Below are positions 43,782 to 53,112 of a DNA stretch of 64,000 nt, in pieces. How positions within the stretch are numbered: position 1 is the first letter of the stretch; each line of letters starts with the position of its first letter. The notes beneath the pieces were generated by a model. That model made no database searches. It was not told the origin of the DNA and saw nothing but the letters and a program-made list of their open reading frames with translations. The translations under genes and the position numbers were made by a program. Origin of the DNA: Vibrio ostreicida (lineage in GTDB: Bacteria > Pseudomonadota > Gammaproteobacteria > Enterobacterales > Vibrionaceae); assembly GCF_013074385.2 (NCBI RefSeq), contig NZ_JABEYA020000019.1:44432-108431 (forward strand), read 5' to 3'.

Positions 43782-44207
43782 ATGAGTTATCAGCATATTT
43801 TAGTTGCCGTCGATTTGTCTGAAGACAGTAAAGTCCTTGTCGACAAAGCGGCTGCGCTCGCCAAGCCTTTAGCGGCAGAGGTGTCTTTCATCCACATCGA
43901 TGTCAACTACGCCGAGCTTTATACAGGCCTTATTGACATCAATTTGGCCGAAACCCAACATCAAGCAATTGAAACATCTCAAAAACAATTACAGAGTTTT
44001 GCTGAACATGCCAATTACCCTATCAAGCATACGTTGGTGGGCAGCGGCGATCTTGGCAACGAGCTCTGCGATACGATCAAAGAATTTAATGTGGATTTAG
44101 TCGTCTGTGGGCATCATCAAGATTTTTGGAGTAAGCTTTTGTCTTCAACTCGGCAATTGATTAATTGCTCTCCGGTCGACATGTTGGTCGTGCCACTTAA
44201 AGACTGA
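43782..44207 (+). CDS. uspA: Universal stress protein A
   Basis: 141 aa single Usp domain. It starts SYQHILVAVDLSEDSKVLVDKA and ends with the loop LVVCGHHQDFWSKLLSSTRQ. The G-2x-G-9x-G(S/T) ATP-binding pattern is not complete, as in E. coli UspA, which does not bind ATP. A cytoplasmic starvation/stress protein. Confidence 0.92.
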   Translation: MSYQHILVAVDLSEDSKVLVDKAAALAKPLAAEVSFIHIDVNYAELYTGLIDINLAETQHQAIETSQKQLQSFAEHANYPIKHTLVGSGDLGNELCDTIKEFNVDLVVCGHHQDFWSKLLSSTRQLINCSPVDMLVVPLKD

Positions 44208-44262
44208 CCCTCAATTCATTTTCGTATAAACTGCGGCCAATTTTCGATGATGAGTATTAATT

Positions 44263-45144
44263 ATGGGTTATCTATCGGCAGTGACCTTGTTGTGGTCGTT
44301 CTCATTCAGCCTGATTGGCGTGTATCTCGCAGGACAAGTTGACTCTTGGTTCTCGGTACTCATGCGCGTTGCTTTAGCTAGCGCAGTTTTTGTGCCATTT
44401 CTAAAATTCAAGGGCGTGAGTAAGTCTCTGATCACCAAGCTGATGGCCATCGGTGGAATTCAGCTAGGCTTGATGTATTGTTTCTATTACCAATCATTTC
44501 TTTTACTTTCAGTGCCCGAAGTCCTTCTATTTACTGTCTTCACTCCCATCTATGTCACGCTGATCTATGACTTGCTCAATGGTCGCTTTTCGCCCTGGTA
44601 TTTGGTGACCGCCGCCATTGCCGTGGTGGGTGCAGTCGTCATCAAATTTGCTGGAATCAATCAAAACTTTTTATTCGGTTTTCTCGTGGTACAAGGCGCA
44701 AATATCTGTTTCGCCCTCGGCCAAGTGGGGTATAAGTACCTCATCGAGCATGAAGACATTAATCTGCCTCAACATTCAATTTTTGGCTATTTTTACCTTG
44801 GTGCTCTGTGCGTTGCTGTCGTCGCGTTTACTCTGTTAGGCAGTGTCGATAAGATGCCCACCACATCTGTCCAATGGGGCGTACTTATTTATCTTGGTTT
44901 GTTTGCGTCGGGGTTGGGCTATTTTGGTTGGAACAAAGGGGCAACGTTGGCGAACTCTGGTGCGTTGGCTGTAATGAATAACGCTTTAGTACCCGCAGGC
45001 CTGATCGTGAATATTTTAATCTGGAACCGCGATACGGATCTGGTCCGTCTTGGTATTGGCGGTGCCATCATTATGTTGTCTTTGTGGGTCAATGAGACAT
45101 GGGTTAAGCAAAAAATAGCGTCAGGAGCAAGTTCCAGCCGTTAA
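44263..45144 (+). CDS. EamA-family carboxylate/amino acid/amine transporter
   Basis: 293 aa, ten spans in two EamA repeats. It starts almost directly with span 1 (SAVTLLWSFSFSLIGVYLAG) and has the AxxxAxxFVPFL and GGIQLGLMYCFYYQSF segments seen in the YijE-type exporters. Lies 55 bp after uspA on the same strand. Substrate not known. Confidence 0.85.
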   Translation: MGYLSAVTLLWSFSFSLIGVYLAGQVDSWFSVLMRVALASAVFVPFLKFKGVSKSLITKLMAIGGIQLGLMYCFYYQSFLLLSVPEVLLFTVFTPIYVTLIYDLLNGRFSPWYLVTAAIAVVGAVVIKFAGINQNFLFGFLVVQGANICFALGQVGYKYLIEHEDINLPQHSIFGYFYLGALCVAVVAFTLLGSVDKMPTTSVQWGVLIYLGLFASGLGYFGWNKGATLANSGALAVMNNALVPAGLIVNILIWNRDTDLVRLGIGGAIIMLSLWVNETWVKQKIASGASSSR

Positions 45145-45212
45145 GCTTACCTTTACTCAAGAGTCAATGGACAACTAACCACAACTAGGCGCGATCGTAG
45201 ATAAACATTGCC

Positions 45213-45746
45213 TCAGTGTACTTTAGCCACTCTTGCTGTTGATTCTTGAGCTGGTAACCGTTCAAGAACACAGCTTTTGTTGAGTCGCGCTTTGATTTTC
45301 TGCTCTTTTTTTTGCAATTTTTTCTGCTTTCTCGCTAGTTTAAGCAGCTTTAACTGGCCTTTATACTGCTTCTTGAGGGCTTTTTGGGCTTTCCTGAACG
45401 CTTTCTTGTCAGACACATCCAAGTGCAGCCCCTCAGTTGACATCTCGGCGCCAACGTTGCTTTTCACCCGCTCCACGACACGTCCTACCTCTTGCAATCG
45501 ATCCTTAGTGACGGCCTCGCGTCCTGATGCGGTTGTTGGCAGTGTTTCAGCCACGTGCAACTCTCTAACAGGAATAGATTGGCTTTCTTTGAGAGGTATT
45601 GTCGTGGGTTTACACAAAGACGCTTTCTTCGCCGAGGAACGTGCGCATGAACGACAGACAAAACTGGGGGCTGCGACCAATCGATGAATGTCATTCAGAT
45701 CTTCTGCGATCTGGTGACGGTTCAACTTGCAAAGACGTTTAACCAT
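45213..45746 (-). CDS. Basic coiled-coil protein of unknown function
   Basis: 177 aa. The N-terminal third has a Cys cluster (CRSCARSSAKKASLC) that might bind metal. The rest ends in a strongly basic helix of about 50 residues (many KKQYK, RKQKKLQKKEQK steps). The frame extends to 45827, but ATG 45746, preceded by TTGGGG, gives a sensible start. No family recognised. The lysine-rich tail suggests nucleic-acid or ribosome contact, which is speculation. It follows rsmJ on the same strand by about 100 bp. Confidence 0.68.
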   Translation of the reverse strand: MVKRLCKLNRHQIAEDLNDIHRLVAAPSFVCRSCARSSAKKASLCKPTTIPLKESQSIPVRELHVAETLPTTASGREAVTKDRLQEVGRVVERVKSNVGAEMSTEGLHLDVSDKKAFRKAQKALKKQYKGQLKLLKLARKQKKLQKKEQKIKARLNKSCVLERLPAQESTARVAKVH

Positions 45747-45843
45747 GATACCCCAAGTAAGAATACGAATAATTCTTAGTATGATATACCTGTATGGCAA
45801 GGAATTGGCAAGGACTAAATAACACAACCTTTAGAGGACATCG

Positions 45844-46623
45844 CTAACCCATTGAAGCGTTGATATAAACATCAAAACGGTTTTTCTTGGTTTCTATTTC
45901 CATACTTGGTTTTTGCTCGTCGAGCCAACCCGCATGATCTGGACGTTTAACGACGACCCTTTTACTGGCCAAGACTAAGGCCGGCGACAATAAGTGATCG
46001 GCATCTAGATCTGCTCCGACTAAGGTCTGAAAGACACGCATCTCTTTTTTCACTAACGCGCGCTTCTTTTTTCCATCAGGATGGGGATACATGGGATCAA
46101 GGTAAACCACATCTGGCCGCGAAAAGTCTGGATCTTGAGATAATACATTCAATGCATCATGACTAGAAGCATGGACAAGGGATAATCTCTCTGTCACCCA
46201 AGCGCCAATTTCAGCATCCTGCTTCGCCCGTTCCAATCCATCGTCTAATAGTGCGGCAACAACTGGATGGCGTTCAACCATCCTCACAGAGCAACCCAGT
46301 GAGGCAAGCACAAAAGCATCTCGGCCCAGCCCTGCAGTGCCATCGACCACCGTTGGCGTCACGCCCTTGTTTAACCCTGCGGCTTTAGCAATAGCCTGTC
46401 CTTTACCGCCGCCGAATTTGCGGCGGTGTGCGACCGCACCTGCAACAAAATCCACAAAGATGGCACCAAGTTTTGGCTCATCAACTTTACGCAGTTCAAG
46501 TCGTGTCGGTGTAAGCACCAAAGCAAAAATGCTCTGAGCATCATGGGAAAGGTGCCACCGCAATGCTAACTCTTGTAATAGAGCCTCCCGACTTGGGTCT
46601 TCGCATACTAGCTGTAACTGCAC
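45844..46623 (-). CDS. rsmJ: 16S rRNA (guanine1516-N2)-methyltransferase RsmJ
   Basis: 259 aa. The SAM pocket is VVDGTAGLGRDAFVLASLGC; the catalytic-type motif is VYLDPMYPHPDGKKKRALVK. RKFGGGKGQAIAKAAGL just before is RsmJ-specific. It methylates G1516 of 16S rRNA. Confidence 0.93.
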   Translation of the reverse strand: MQLQLVCEDPSREALLQELALRWHLSHDAQSIFALVLTPTRLELRKVDEPKLGAIFVDFVAGAVAHRRKFGGGKGQAIAKAAGLNKGVTPTVVDGTAGLGRDAFVLASLGCSVRMVERHPVVAALLDDGLERAKQDAEIGAWVTERLSLVHASSHDALNVLSQDPDFSRPDVVYLDPMYPHPDGKKKRALVKKEMRVFQTLVGADLDADHLLSPALVLASKRVVVKRPDHAGWLDEQKPSMEIETKKNRFDVYINASMG

Positions 46624-46673
46624 AGCAGACTCCGTAGAATGATCAATATTGAGGCCGGCAAGTGTAATGGATT

Positions 46674-49600
46674 TTATTCATTGGCACTATGCCTGTTCGC
46701 AAGCAGCTCATTAACTAAGTTTGCCAATGGTTTGGGTTTACCCACCTCATAACCCTGAGCGTAATCCACACCTAGATCGACAAGTAAGTCAATAATACGC
46801 GCATTTTCAACGAACTCAGCCACTGTTTCCTTGCCCATCTGCTTAGCTAGGTCATTGATTGAACGAACCATAAGATGGTCCATATCGTTGACATCCATCT
46901 CCCGTACAAACAAGCCATCAATTTTTACAATATCTACTGGAAGTTTCTTCAGGTAACCAAAAGAAGAGAGGCCTGACCCAAAATCATCAAGCGCGATTTT
47001 GCAACCTAGCTTTTTAAATCGAGTGAATAACTCAATGGCCTGATTCATATTGCTCATCGCGGCCGTTTCAGTGATTTCGAGACAGATTTTTTCACATGGA
47101 ACTTGGCTGTATTGAAGCTTATCCAGTAGGAAGGCGATGAACTCTTTGTTGCCTATGGAATGCCCAGACAAGTTAATCGAACACATACCCAAATTGTCGA
47201 GTGCAATCGGATTCTCAGCCAACCACGCTAGCGTCTGGGTCACAACCTGCTTGTCGATGAACTGAGCAATATTGTATCGCTCAGAAGCTGGCATAAAGAT
47301 ACCCGGTGATATGTATTGGCCTTCCGCATTTCTAATCCGGACCAATACTTCAAAATGCATTAATGTCTCTTCATCAGCCACTTTAAGAATCTGTTGTGCA
47401 AACAATTCAATTCTATCGTTAGCCAAAGCGTGATGAACTAAACTCACACATTCCATTTCTTGCTCACGACGACGTAAATCTTGATCGTCCTGACAATAAA
47501 GGCTGAAACGGTTTCTGCCTTCTTCCTTTGCGGCATGACAGGCGGTGTCTGCTTGAGCATGGACCATTTGTGGTGATCCCGCGGTGTGATCTATCAACCG
47601 AATTCCTATCGAACAAGTCAGATTAAGTTGAATGTCGTCCCAAATAAAGGGTTGCTCGCTTAATGTCATAATAATGGTATTGGCAACACTCTTTGCATCC
47701 CGTTCGGTACAGTCTTTTAACAAGACGGCAAATTCATCCCCTCCCATCCGAGCCAGTATTGCACTGTAAGGCAAGACCTCTTCCAGCATACTGGAGCAAA
47801 ATTGAATGGCGGTATCGCCTGCCTCATGCCCTGCCGTATCATTGAGCACCTTTAACTGGTCTAGATCGAGATACAACATTGCGTGAGTACGCATGTTGCT
47901 TTCGACTTCTAGTAAGGCTTTTTCCAGCTCTAACTCAAACTGGTTGCGATTAAAGGTCCCGGTCAAAAGGTCAAAACGAGCCTGATATTCAAGCTGACTC
48001 GAAAGAAGCTTCATTTCAGTGATATCTTCTCCAACGATCAATAAGTGTCCAGATTCAACCAAAGGTCGAATATTCTCCCTTATCCATAAACAACGCCCGT
48101 CTGCATGTTGGTATTGTATTTCTCGTCGCCATACGCGTTTCATTGCCTGCTTTGGCTGAAGTAACACCTGTCTAGAGGTGATAATGGCGCCCGTCGCTAG
48201 ATAAAACTCTTCCAAGCGATGACCAAGCAACTGATCAGAAGTGTACCCGAGTAGTTGCTCAGCAAATTGGTTGACCTGTTGAATACAGTTATGATCATCT
48301 AACGTGACCATCATAACGGGCTGTTGATCATAGTAATGACTGAGATTGGCCTCACGCTGATATAATTTACTTTCTGTGATTTTCCGCGACGTAATGTCTT
48401 TAGCTTCAAACAGATACTCAGCGCCCAGCCTCGTTTCTCGCATAGGTTTTAATGAAATCTCCAAAACCATTGATCCATGTTCACTATGCCAAATCTCGGC
48501 TTCAAATCGGGTAATAGTGGGATCATTGGCGCCCGTAAAGTATTGCTTAAGTTTTTGGGCCGCAGAGTCTTCCCAATGCTGATGCTGCCAGAGAGGCCTC
48601 TCAAGATTAAAGTCTTTGTGATAAAGCAGTTCCTGCAGTTTACGATTGCTTGAGATAGTTCGCGCATAACTATCCAGAAGCCCTATAAACTGGTAACTCT
48701 GGTCGAATACCATCTCTATTAGCATTTGACTTTCTTTGGCAAGCATTTCGCTCTTCTTTAATCTCCTGAGATAGTAGACTAGACCCAAAATAATTAAGGA
48801 CAAGAACGCAACAAGGCTCGCGATTAATCTGAGCTCTTTGGCAAAGCGAACGGTAAATGGCAGCGGTTTGTTCAATAATGACGTAGCCTTTTCCCTCTCT
48901 ATGCCAAGCCCCCAGCGAATCACCGCCTGATAGTCCAGTTTTATTTCAGACTGACCAACTTCAACCTCAGGCAGTACTTTCTCCTTGGCATTGAGTACCT
49001 TGAGCAGCTGACGCCCCGTCTGTTGGCCTTGAGCGCGGCCACTTTGTATCACACCGCCCACAGCACCAAAGCCTAATCCCATGTCGTGAACCATATAGAT
49101 CGGCGCTTTAGACCACTGATTCAGTGCCTTCCATTGAGACTCATCTGACAGCACGCCTTCCTTATCTCTGAAGTAAAGCCAAAAAAGAACACTGCTTGTG
49201 ATATCTAGGGATCTCGAAAACTCTATCAGTTTTTCATACGTTGCCGGCGTCCGCATTTCGATCAAATTACGATAGGACGGATTGGCATCTAAGAAATGGT
49301 TCACTTGCTTCCTAACCGCAGCCCCAGTGCTCGAATAGTCCGTGATGATGTGAATTTTTGTTGTTTGTGGTTGTATCCGTTGTATAAGAGCTAAACTTCT
49401 CTTTATATCAATATCTTCAGTGACGCCTGTCGCGTACAACTTTGAGTGCATCTCAGGAGAATAATCATTGATCCCACCAAAAATTACTGGTGTGTTGCCA
49501 ACTTCTGATGACAATTTCTGGACCAGATCAAGGGCGTTATTGTCACTGACGACAATGGCAGAAAAATGTTCATGAGAAAGCTTGGTTTGATAGAGCTTGT

Positions 49601-49820
49601 GCAATTGCTGTAAATAAGCAGGATTTTGGAGACGTTTTGAATCTAAATACACCACTCTGGTTGAAATACCCTGATCACGCAGAACGTCATTCAAACCGAG
49701 CTGAAAAGAGTCGGTCCATGCAAAACCTTGATGATAGGAATGTAAGATCAGCACATCTTTATCCAAGGCATGTGACCATGTAGGGTAAAAAAACGCTAGA
49801 AGAAGCAAATAGAAACGCAC
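46674..49820 (-). CDS. Membrane GGDEF/EAL protein with ABC-binding-protein-like sensor and PAS domains
   Basis: 1048 aa c-di-GMP enzyme. Signal peptide (1-18), then a periplasmic ABC_sub_bind-like domain (about 22-310, VLILHSYHQGFAWTDSF at its start), one span (about 335-357), two PAS domains (about 375-615), a GGDEF domain with intact RMGGDEFAVL at about 690, and an EAL domain reading EVLVR (about 823) in place of EALxR. EAL metal ligands such as DDFGSG and the later KIDG are present, so phosphodiesterase activity is possible. The ligand of the sensor is unknown. Confidence 0.9.
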   Translation of the reverse strand: MRFYLLLLAFFYPTWSHALDKDVLILHSYHQGFAWTDSFQLGLNDVLRDQGISTRVVYLDSKRLQNPAYLQQLHKLYQTKLSHEHFSAIVVSDNNALDLVQKLSSEVGNTPVIFGGINDYSPEMHSKLYATGVTEDIDIKRSLALIQRIQPQTTKIHIITDYSSTGAAVRKQVNHFLDANPSYRNLIEMRTPATYEKLIEFSRSLDITSSVLFWLYFRDKEGVLSDESQWKALNQWSKAPIYMVHDMGLGFGAVGGVIQSGRAQGQQTGRQLLKVLNAKEKVLPEVEVGQSEIKLDYQAVIRWGLGIEREKATSLLNKPLPFTVRFAKELRLIASLVAFLSLIILGLVYYLRRLKKSEMLAKESQMLIEMVFDQSYQFIGLLDSYARTISSNRKLQELLYHKDFNLERPLWQHQHWEDSAAQKLKQYFTGANDPTITRFEAEIWHSEHGSMVLEISLKPMRETRLGAEYLFEAKDITSRKITESKLYQREANLSHYYDQQPVMMVTLDDHNCIQQVNQFAEQLLGYTSDQLLGHRLEEFYLATGAIITSRQVLLQPKQAMKRVWRREIQYQHADGRCLWIRENIRPLVESGHLLIVGEDITEMKLLSSQLEYQARFDLLTGTFNRNQFELELEKALLEVESNMRTHAMLYLDLDQLKVLNDTAGHEAGDTAIQFCSSMLEEVLPYSAILARMGGDEFAVLLKDCTERDAKSVANTIIMTLSEQPFIWDDIQLNLTCSIGIRLIDHTAGSPQMVHAQADTACHAAKEEGRNRFSLYCQDDQDLRRREQEMECVSLVHHALANDRIELFAQQILKVADEETLMHFEVLVRIRNAEGQYISPGIFMPASERYNIAQFIDKQVVTQTLAWLAENPIALDNLGMCSINLSGHSIGNKEFIAFLLDKLQYSQVPCEKICLEITETAAMSNMNQAIELFTRFKKLGCKIALDDFGSGLSSFGYLKKLPVDIVKIDGLFVREMDVNDMDHLMVRSINDLAKQMGKETVAEFVENARIIDLLVDLGVDYAQGYEVGKPKPLANLVNELLANRHSANE

Positions 49821-49914
49821 TAAAATAAGTCTCAGATAAAATTATCGATTAGTTTAATACTATCACTACTGTCGATATTTTGAACTAGAGGCAGTTAGCC
49901 AGGCTGGAAATAAC

Positions 49915-50379
49915 ATGCAAGTCCCAAATATTAAACTTGATGATCTTGACCGTGCCATTCTTAAAACTCTCATGGAAGATGCGCGCAGACCATACGCTGA
50001 AATGGCCAAGCAGTTTAAGGTTAGCCCAGCAACCATTCACGTTCGTATAGAGAAAATGAAATCCGCTGAGATTATTCAGGGTACCGAAGTCATTGTTGAT
50101 ACCAAGAAGCTAGGTTATGACGTCTGCTGTTTTATTGGTATTAATCTCAATGCAGCGCGTGACTATCATTCCGCTTTGGAGAAGCTCAATGCGTTGGAAG
50201 AAGTCGTTGAAGCTTACTACACCACCGGTGCTTATAACATTTTTGTAAAGCTCATGTGCCGCTCAATAGAAGAGCTGCAATACGTACTCATAGATAAATT
50301 GCAAGCGATTGACGAGGTCCAATCTACCGAAACACTTATTTCTCTTCAAAACCCTATCAATCGCAGTGTAAATCCATAA
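49915..50379 (+). CDS. asnC: Lrp-family regulator AsnC
   Basis: 154 aa. The N-terminal HTH (LDDLDRAILKTLMEDARRPY, then FKVSPATIHVRIEKMK) is followed by the RAM effector domain with CCFIGINLNAARDYHSALEK and AYYTTGAYNIFVKLMCRSIE. The last residues, STETLISLQNPINRS, match E. coli AsnC closely, so it is AsnC and not Lrp. It controls asparagine synthetase A when asparagine is low; asnA is not in the window. Confidence 0.92.
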   Translation: MQVPNIKLDDLDRAILKTLMEDARRPYAEMAKQFKVSPATIHVRIEKMKSAEIIQGTEVIVDTKKLGYDVCCFIGINLNAARDYHSALEKLNALEEVVEAYYTTGAYNIFVKLMCRSIEELQYVLIDKLQAIDEVQSTETLISLQNPINRSVNP

Positions 50380-50380
50380 C

Positions 50381-50409
50381 AAAAAGGCTCATATTAAATG
50401 AGCCTTTTT
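50381..50409. terminator. Bidirectional terminator between asnC and the next gene
   Basis: AAAAAGGCTCAT-ATTAA-ATGAGCCTTTTT, a strong stem with T-runs on both strands. Confidence 0.92.
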
Positions 50410-50411
50410 GT

Positions 50412-50696
50412 TCAACGTGATTCTAGGTATTTCTTGAGTTCGTCTGCAGAGATACCAAGCTCAGCAATCGATTTAGCAATAGAGATCACTTCCTCGTCTT
50501 TACGATCATCGACGACTGTCTGAAACTGATAGATAATATCACGCAACATATGTAAAGAGACTTGCTTTGCGGCACTGCGGATACGCTCACCACTTTGATT
50601 CCCTAGCTCGTTCAGCAGCTTGCCAAACATTATTTTTTCCGGAGATTCTTCTAGTTGCTCCAGCACACGAGCCATTTCATAGGTTGTCATTGACAT
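50412..50696 (-). CDS. Conserved-looking small helical protein of unknown function
   Basis: 94 aa, almost fully helical in appearance, with no membrane span or signal. It begins MSMTTYEMARVLEQLEES and ends LGISADELKKYLESR. The tail pattern (GIS-x-x-EL) recalls nucleoid-protein linkers, but I cannot assign it. Codon use is like its neighbours, and it ends in the terminator shared with asnC, so it is very likely a real gene. Confidence 0.7.
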   Translation of the reverse strand: MSMTTYEMARVLEQLEESPEKIMFGKLLNELGNQSGERIRSAAKQVSLHMLRDIIYQFQTVVDDRKDEEVISIAKSIAELGISADELKKYLESR

Positions 50697-50780
50697 CGAG
50701 GTTAAACGTCCAGTTAATTAATAAGATTAGACATTAAATATACAACGTTTTGCCAATCGTTCAAAGCAATTCAAACGTTC

Positions 50781-51974
50781 TTAGGCGATTACCTCATGCC
50801 ACTTCTTGCCCTTACGACTTAGTAATATCAAAAGCGCTGGTACAATAATAAACATCTGAACGGCGATCATCACCTGAGGTTCGAACCCAATGCGTTGCAC
50901 ACTGCCAACAACAAGACCGGAACCACTCATCTGAAATAGTCCAAGAAGCGCGGCAGCGGTTCCCGCTTTGTCGCCAAACGGAGCAAGGGCCTTACCGGCT
51001 GCCGCACCTAAAACCCAAGCAAAACCTAGAGAAGAAATAAAAATTGGCAACATAAACGCCAATGCCGTTTGATGAGCCGATAAAATCATCATCACGATTC
51101 CCGCCAGCCCCATAGCAGCGATACCGACCACCAAAGTAGTATGCGTTCCGAACTTATCCATAAACTTTGGAGCACTCATACACGCAGCAATGTTAAACAG
51201 CGCGTTAACACCAAACCAAAACGTAAACTCATCCATGGTTAAGCCCAAATTTTCCATCAATACCACAGGCGCAGAAGTCACGTATGCCAGTATGACCGCC
51301 ATTGCAAGCATACAAAGAGAGGCATGGAAAACGAATGACGGCGTTTTAAGTACAGAAAGATAACGGTTAGGACGAAATACCGGTTCATTACTGTAAGCTG
51401 GATTGGTTTCTTTCATCCATAACGCCATAATAAATAGAGATAAAATGGCAAAGCCAGCCATGAATGAAAAGTTAGACCGCCAACCAAACTCTTGTGTTAA
51501 CCAGTTTCCCAAAATAGGGGCGAGTGCCGGAATGAAACAGATTGCGCCATTTAAATAACTGATCATTTTCCCACTTTTATGCGGCCCGAAGATATCGCGA
51601 ACGGTTGCAAACGCAGCTACGGATGTTGCACACGCTCCCAAGCCTTGTATCAATCGAGCAACCAACATCCATTCAATGTTCTTGGCTGTCCAGGCGAGTA
51701 ACGCGCTCAGAGCATAAATACCGATCCCTCCAAGAGCCACCTTACGGCGACCAATTTTGTCTGCTAATGGACCCGCAAATAATTGACCGACCCCCATAGA
51801 AAACAAGAACCAAGTGATCGTGCCTTGAGCAAGAGCATGTTCCACGTGAAACGCCTTTGATATTTGTGGTAATGCTGGCAAATAAATATCGATGGCTAAG
51901 GGGCTAAAGAGAACGAGTAATGTCAGTAAGACCATTTGAGTTCTGCCATGCGTGTTCTGGGTAGCGGTGTTCAT
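50781..51974 (-). CDS. Bcr/CflA-type MFS drug efflux transporter
   Basis: 397 aa with twelve spans. It starts with the Bcr signature LLTLLVLFSPLAIDIYLPAL, then motif A GPLADKIGRRKVALGG between spans 2 and 3, and ARLIQGLGACATSVAAFATV in span 4. Bcr/CflA pumps are proton antiporters for drugs such as bicyclomycin or chloramphenicol. It is divergent from a LysR gene that may regulate it. A parS-like 16-mer lies in its 5' part. Confidence 0.9.
   Translation of the reverse strand: MNTATQNTHGRTQMVLLTLLVLFSPLAIDIYLPALPQISKAFHVEHALAQGTITWFLFSMGVGQLFAGPLADKIGRRKVALGGIGIYALSALLAWTAKNIEWMLVARLIQGLGACATSVAAFATVRDIFGPHKSGKMISYLNGAICFIPALAPILGNWLTQEFGWRSNFSFMAGFAILSLFIMALWMKETNPAYSNEPVFRPNRYLSVLKTPSFVFHASLCMLAMAVILAYVTSAPVVLMENLGLTMDEFTFWFGVNALFNIAACMSAPKFMDKFGTHTTLVVGIAAMGLAGIVMMILSAHQTALAFMLPIFISSLGFAWVLGAAAGKALAPFGDKAGTAAALLGLFQMSGSGLVVGSVQRIGFEPQVMIAVQMFIIVPALLILLSRKGKKWHEVIA
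51838..51853. other. parS-like site (imperfect)
   Basis: TGTTCCACGTGAAACG matches 14 of the 16 bases of the parS consensus TGTTTCACGTGAAACA. It lies inside the MFS gene, 3.2 kb from the perfect site at 55006. The half CACGTGAAAC is intact. Confidence 0.6.
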
Positions 51975-52082
51975 GGGAAATTTTAGACCAAGAATTAATG
52001 AAATTGGACACAGTCTAAGCTAGTCTAGATATGACATAAAATGATGTTCTATCATTACTGATATTCTACATGGGAATTTCTT

Positions 52083-53024
52083 TTGAACATAGAAAAGCTT
52101 GCCAGACTAGATTTAAAACTCTTAGTCTGTTTAAAGGTGTTAGCAGAAGAGCTCAACGTCACTCGAGCGGCTCGACGCCTTTGCCTAAGCCAATCAGCTG
52201 TGAGCAAAAACCTCGCAAAGCTGCGCACCCAATTTGATGATCCTCTTTTCACTCGCCACGCTTATGGCCTCAAAGCCACTCCCAAAACGTTGTTCATCAA
52301 ACCTGAACTTGATAGTTTGCTTCACCACCTTGAAAAAATCACTCAGCCTGAGCAGTTCTTTCCTACTTCAAGTGATTACCGATTCCAAATCTCCGCTGTC
52401 GAAAGTGTCTATCCATTGATTCTTCCACACTTTTTACCGGAGATATTCAAACAAGCCCCTAGAGTCACTATTAGTACTCATTCGTGGACTGAACAAACAT
52501 TCCACCAAATTCAACGTGGTGAAATTGACATCGGGATCACGGGAAAAGACATTGATATCAACGATGCGAAGCTCACTATGCTGCCACCAGCGGATATTTT
52601 TGAACAAGAAATTTACCGTGACAGTCAGATGTGCTTACTTCGTCATGATCACCCAGCATTAACGAATCATTGGAATTTGGAAGCTTATTTACAGCAAAGG
52701 CATGTCCAAGTGCGTTGTGATGGAAACGATCGATGGCTTCTTGATTATCGCCTAGCGGATTTGGGCAAGGAGAGGGATCTCGCGATTACAGTTCCTGATT
52801 TTAATAGTGCAGCCAGCTTATGTAGCTACACTGATTTCATCTTCACAGCACCAAGCCACTTTGTCAAACTCGCGTCGAATCAACTGGGATTAACAGTACT
52901 GCCACTTCCGATGGAATTCCCCCCAATGGCCTACACTCTTTTCTGGCATAAGGAACGTGAGTCTGACCCCGCCTTATCTTGGCTGCGTCGTATCATTAAT
53001 GACAAGACAACGGCCCTCAGATGA
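52083..53024 (+). CDS. LysR-family transcriptional regulator
   Basis: 313 aa. HTH in VTRAARRLCLSQSAVSKNLAKL at about residues 25-46, then a substrate-binding domain (about 95-300) of the group close to NodD/LeuO-type regulators. It appears to start with TTG 52083, preceded by GGGA; there is no ATG in frame nearby upstream. It faces away from the MFS gene with a 108-bp gap, suggesting control of that pump. Confidence 0.85.
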   Translation: MNIEKLARLDLKLLVCLKVLAEELNVTRAARRLCLSQSAVSKNLAKLRTQFDDPLFTRHAYGLKATPKTLFIKPELDSLLHHLEKITQPEQFFPTSSDYRFQISAVESVYPLILPHFLPEIFKQAPRVTISTHSWTEQTFHQIQRGEIDIGITGKDIDINDAKLTMLPPADIFEQEIYRDSQMCLLRHDHPALTNHWNLEAYLQQRHVQVRCDGNDRWLLDYRLADLGKERDLAITVPDFNSAASLCSYTDFIFTAPSHFVKLASNQLGLTVLPLPMEFPPMAYTLFWHKERESDPALSWLRRIINDKTTALR

Positions 53025-53112
53025 TTTGCAGCTTGTCGGCAAAAAGAGTAGCGTATTGCGACATCGTCCGCTTTTCGAAAGGACGCGCTAACAACTTATA
53101 AAGGACTAATCG

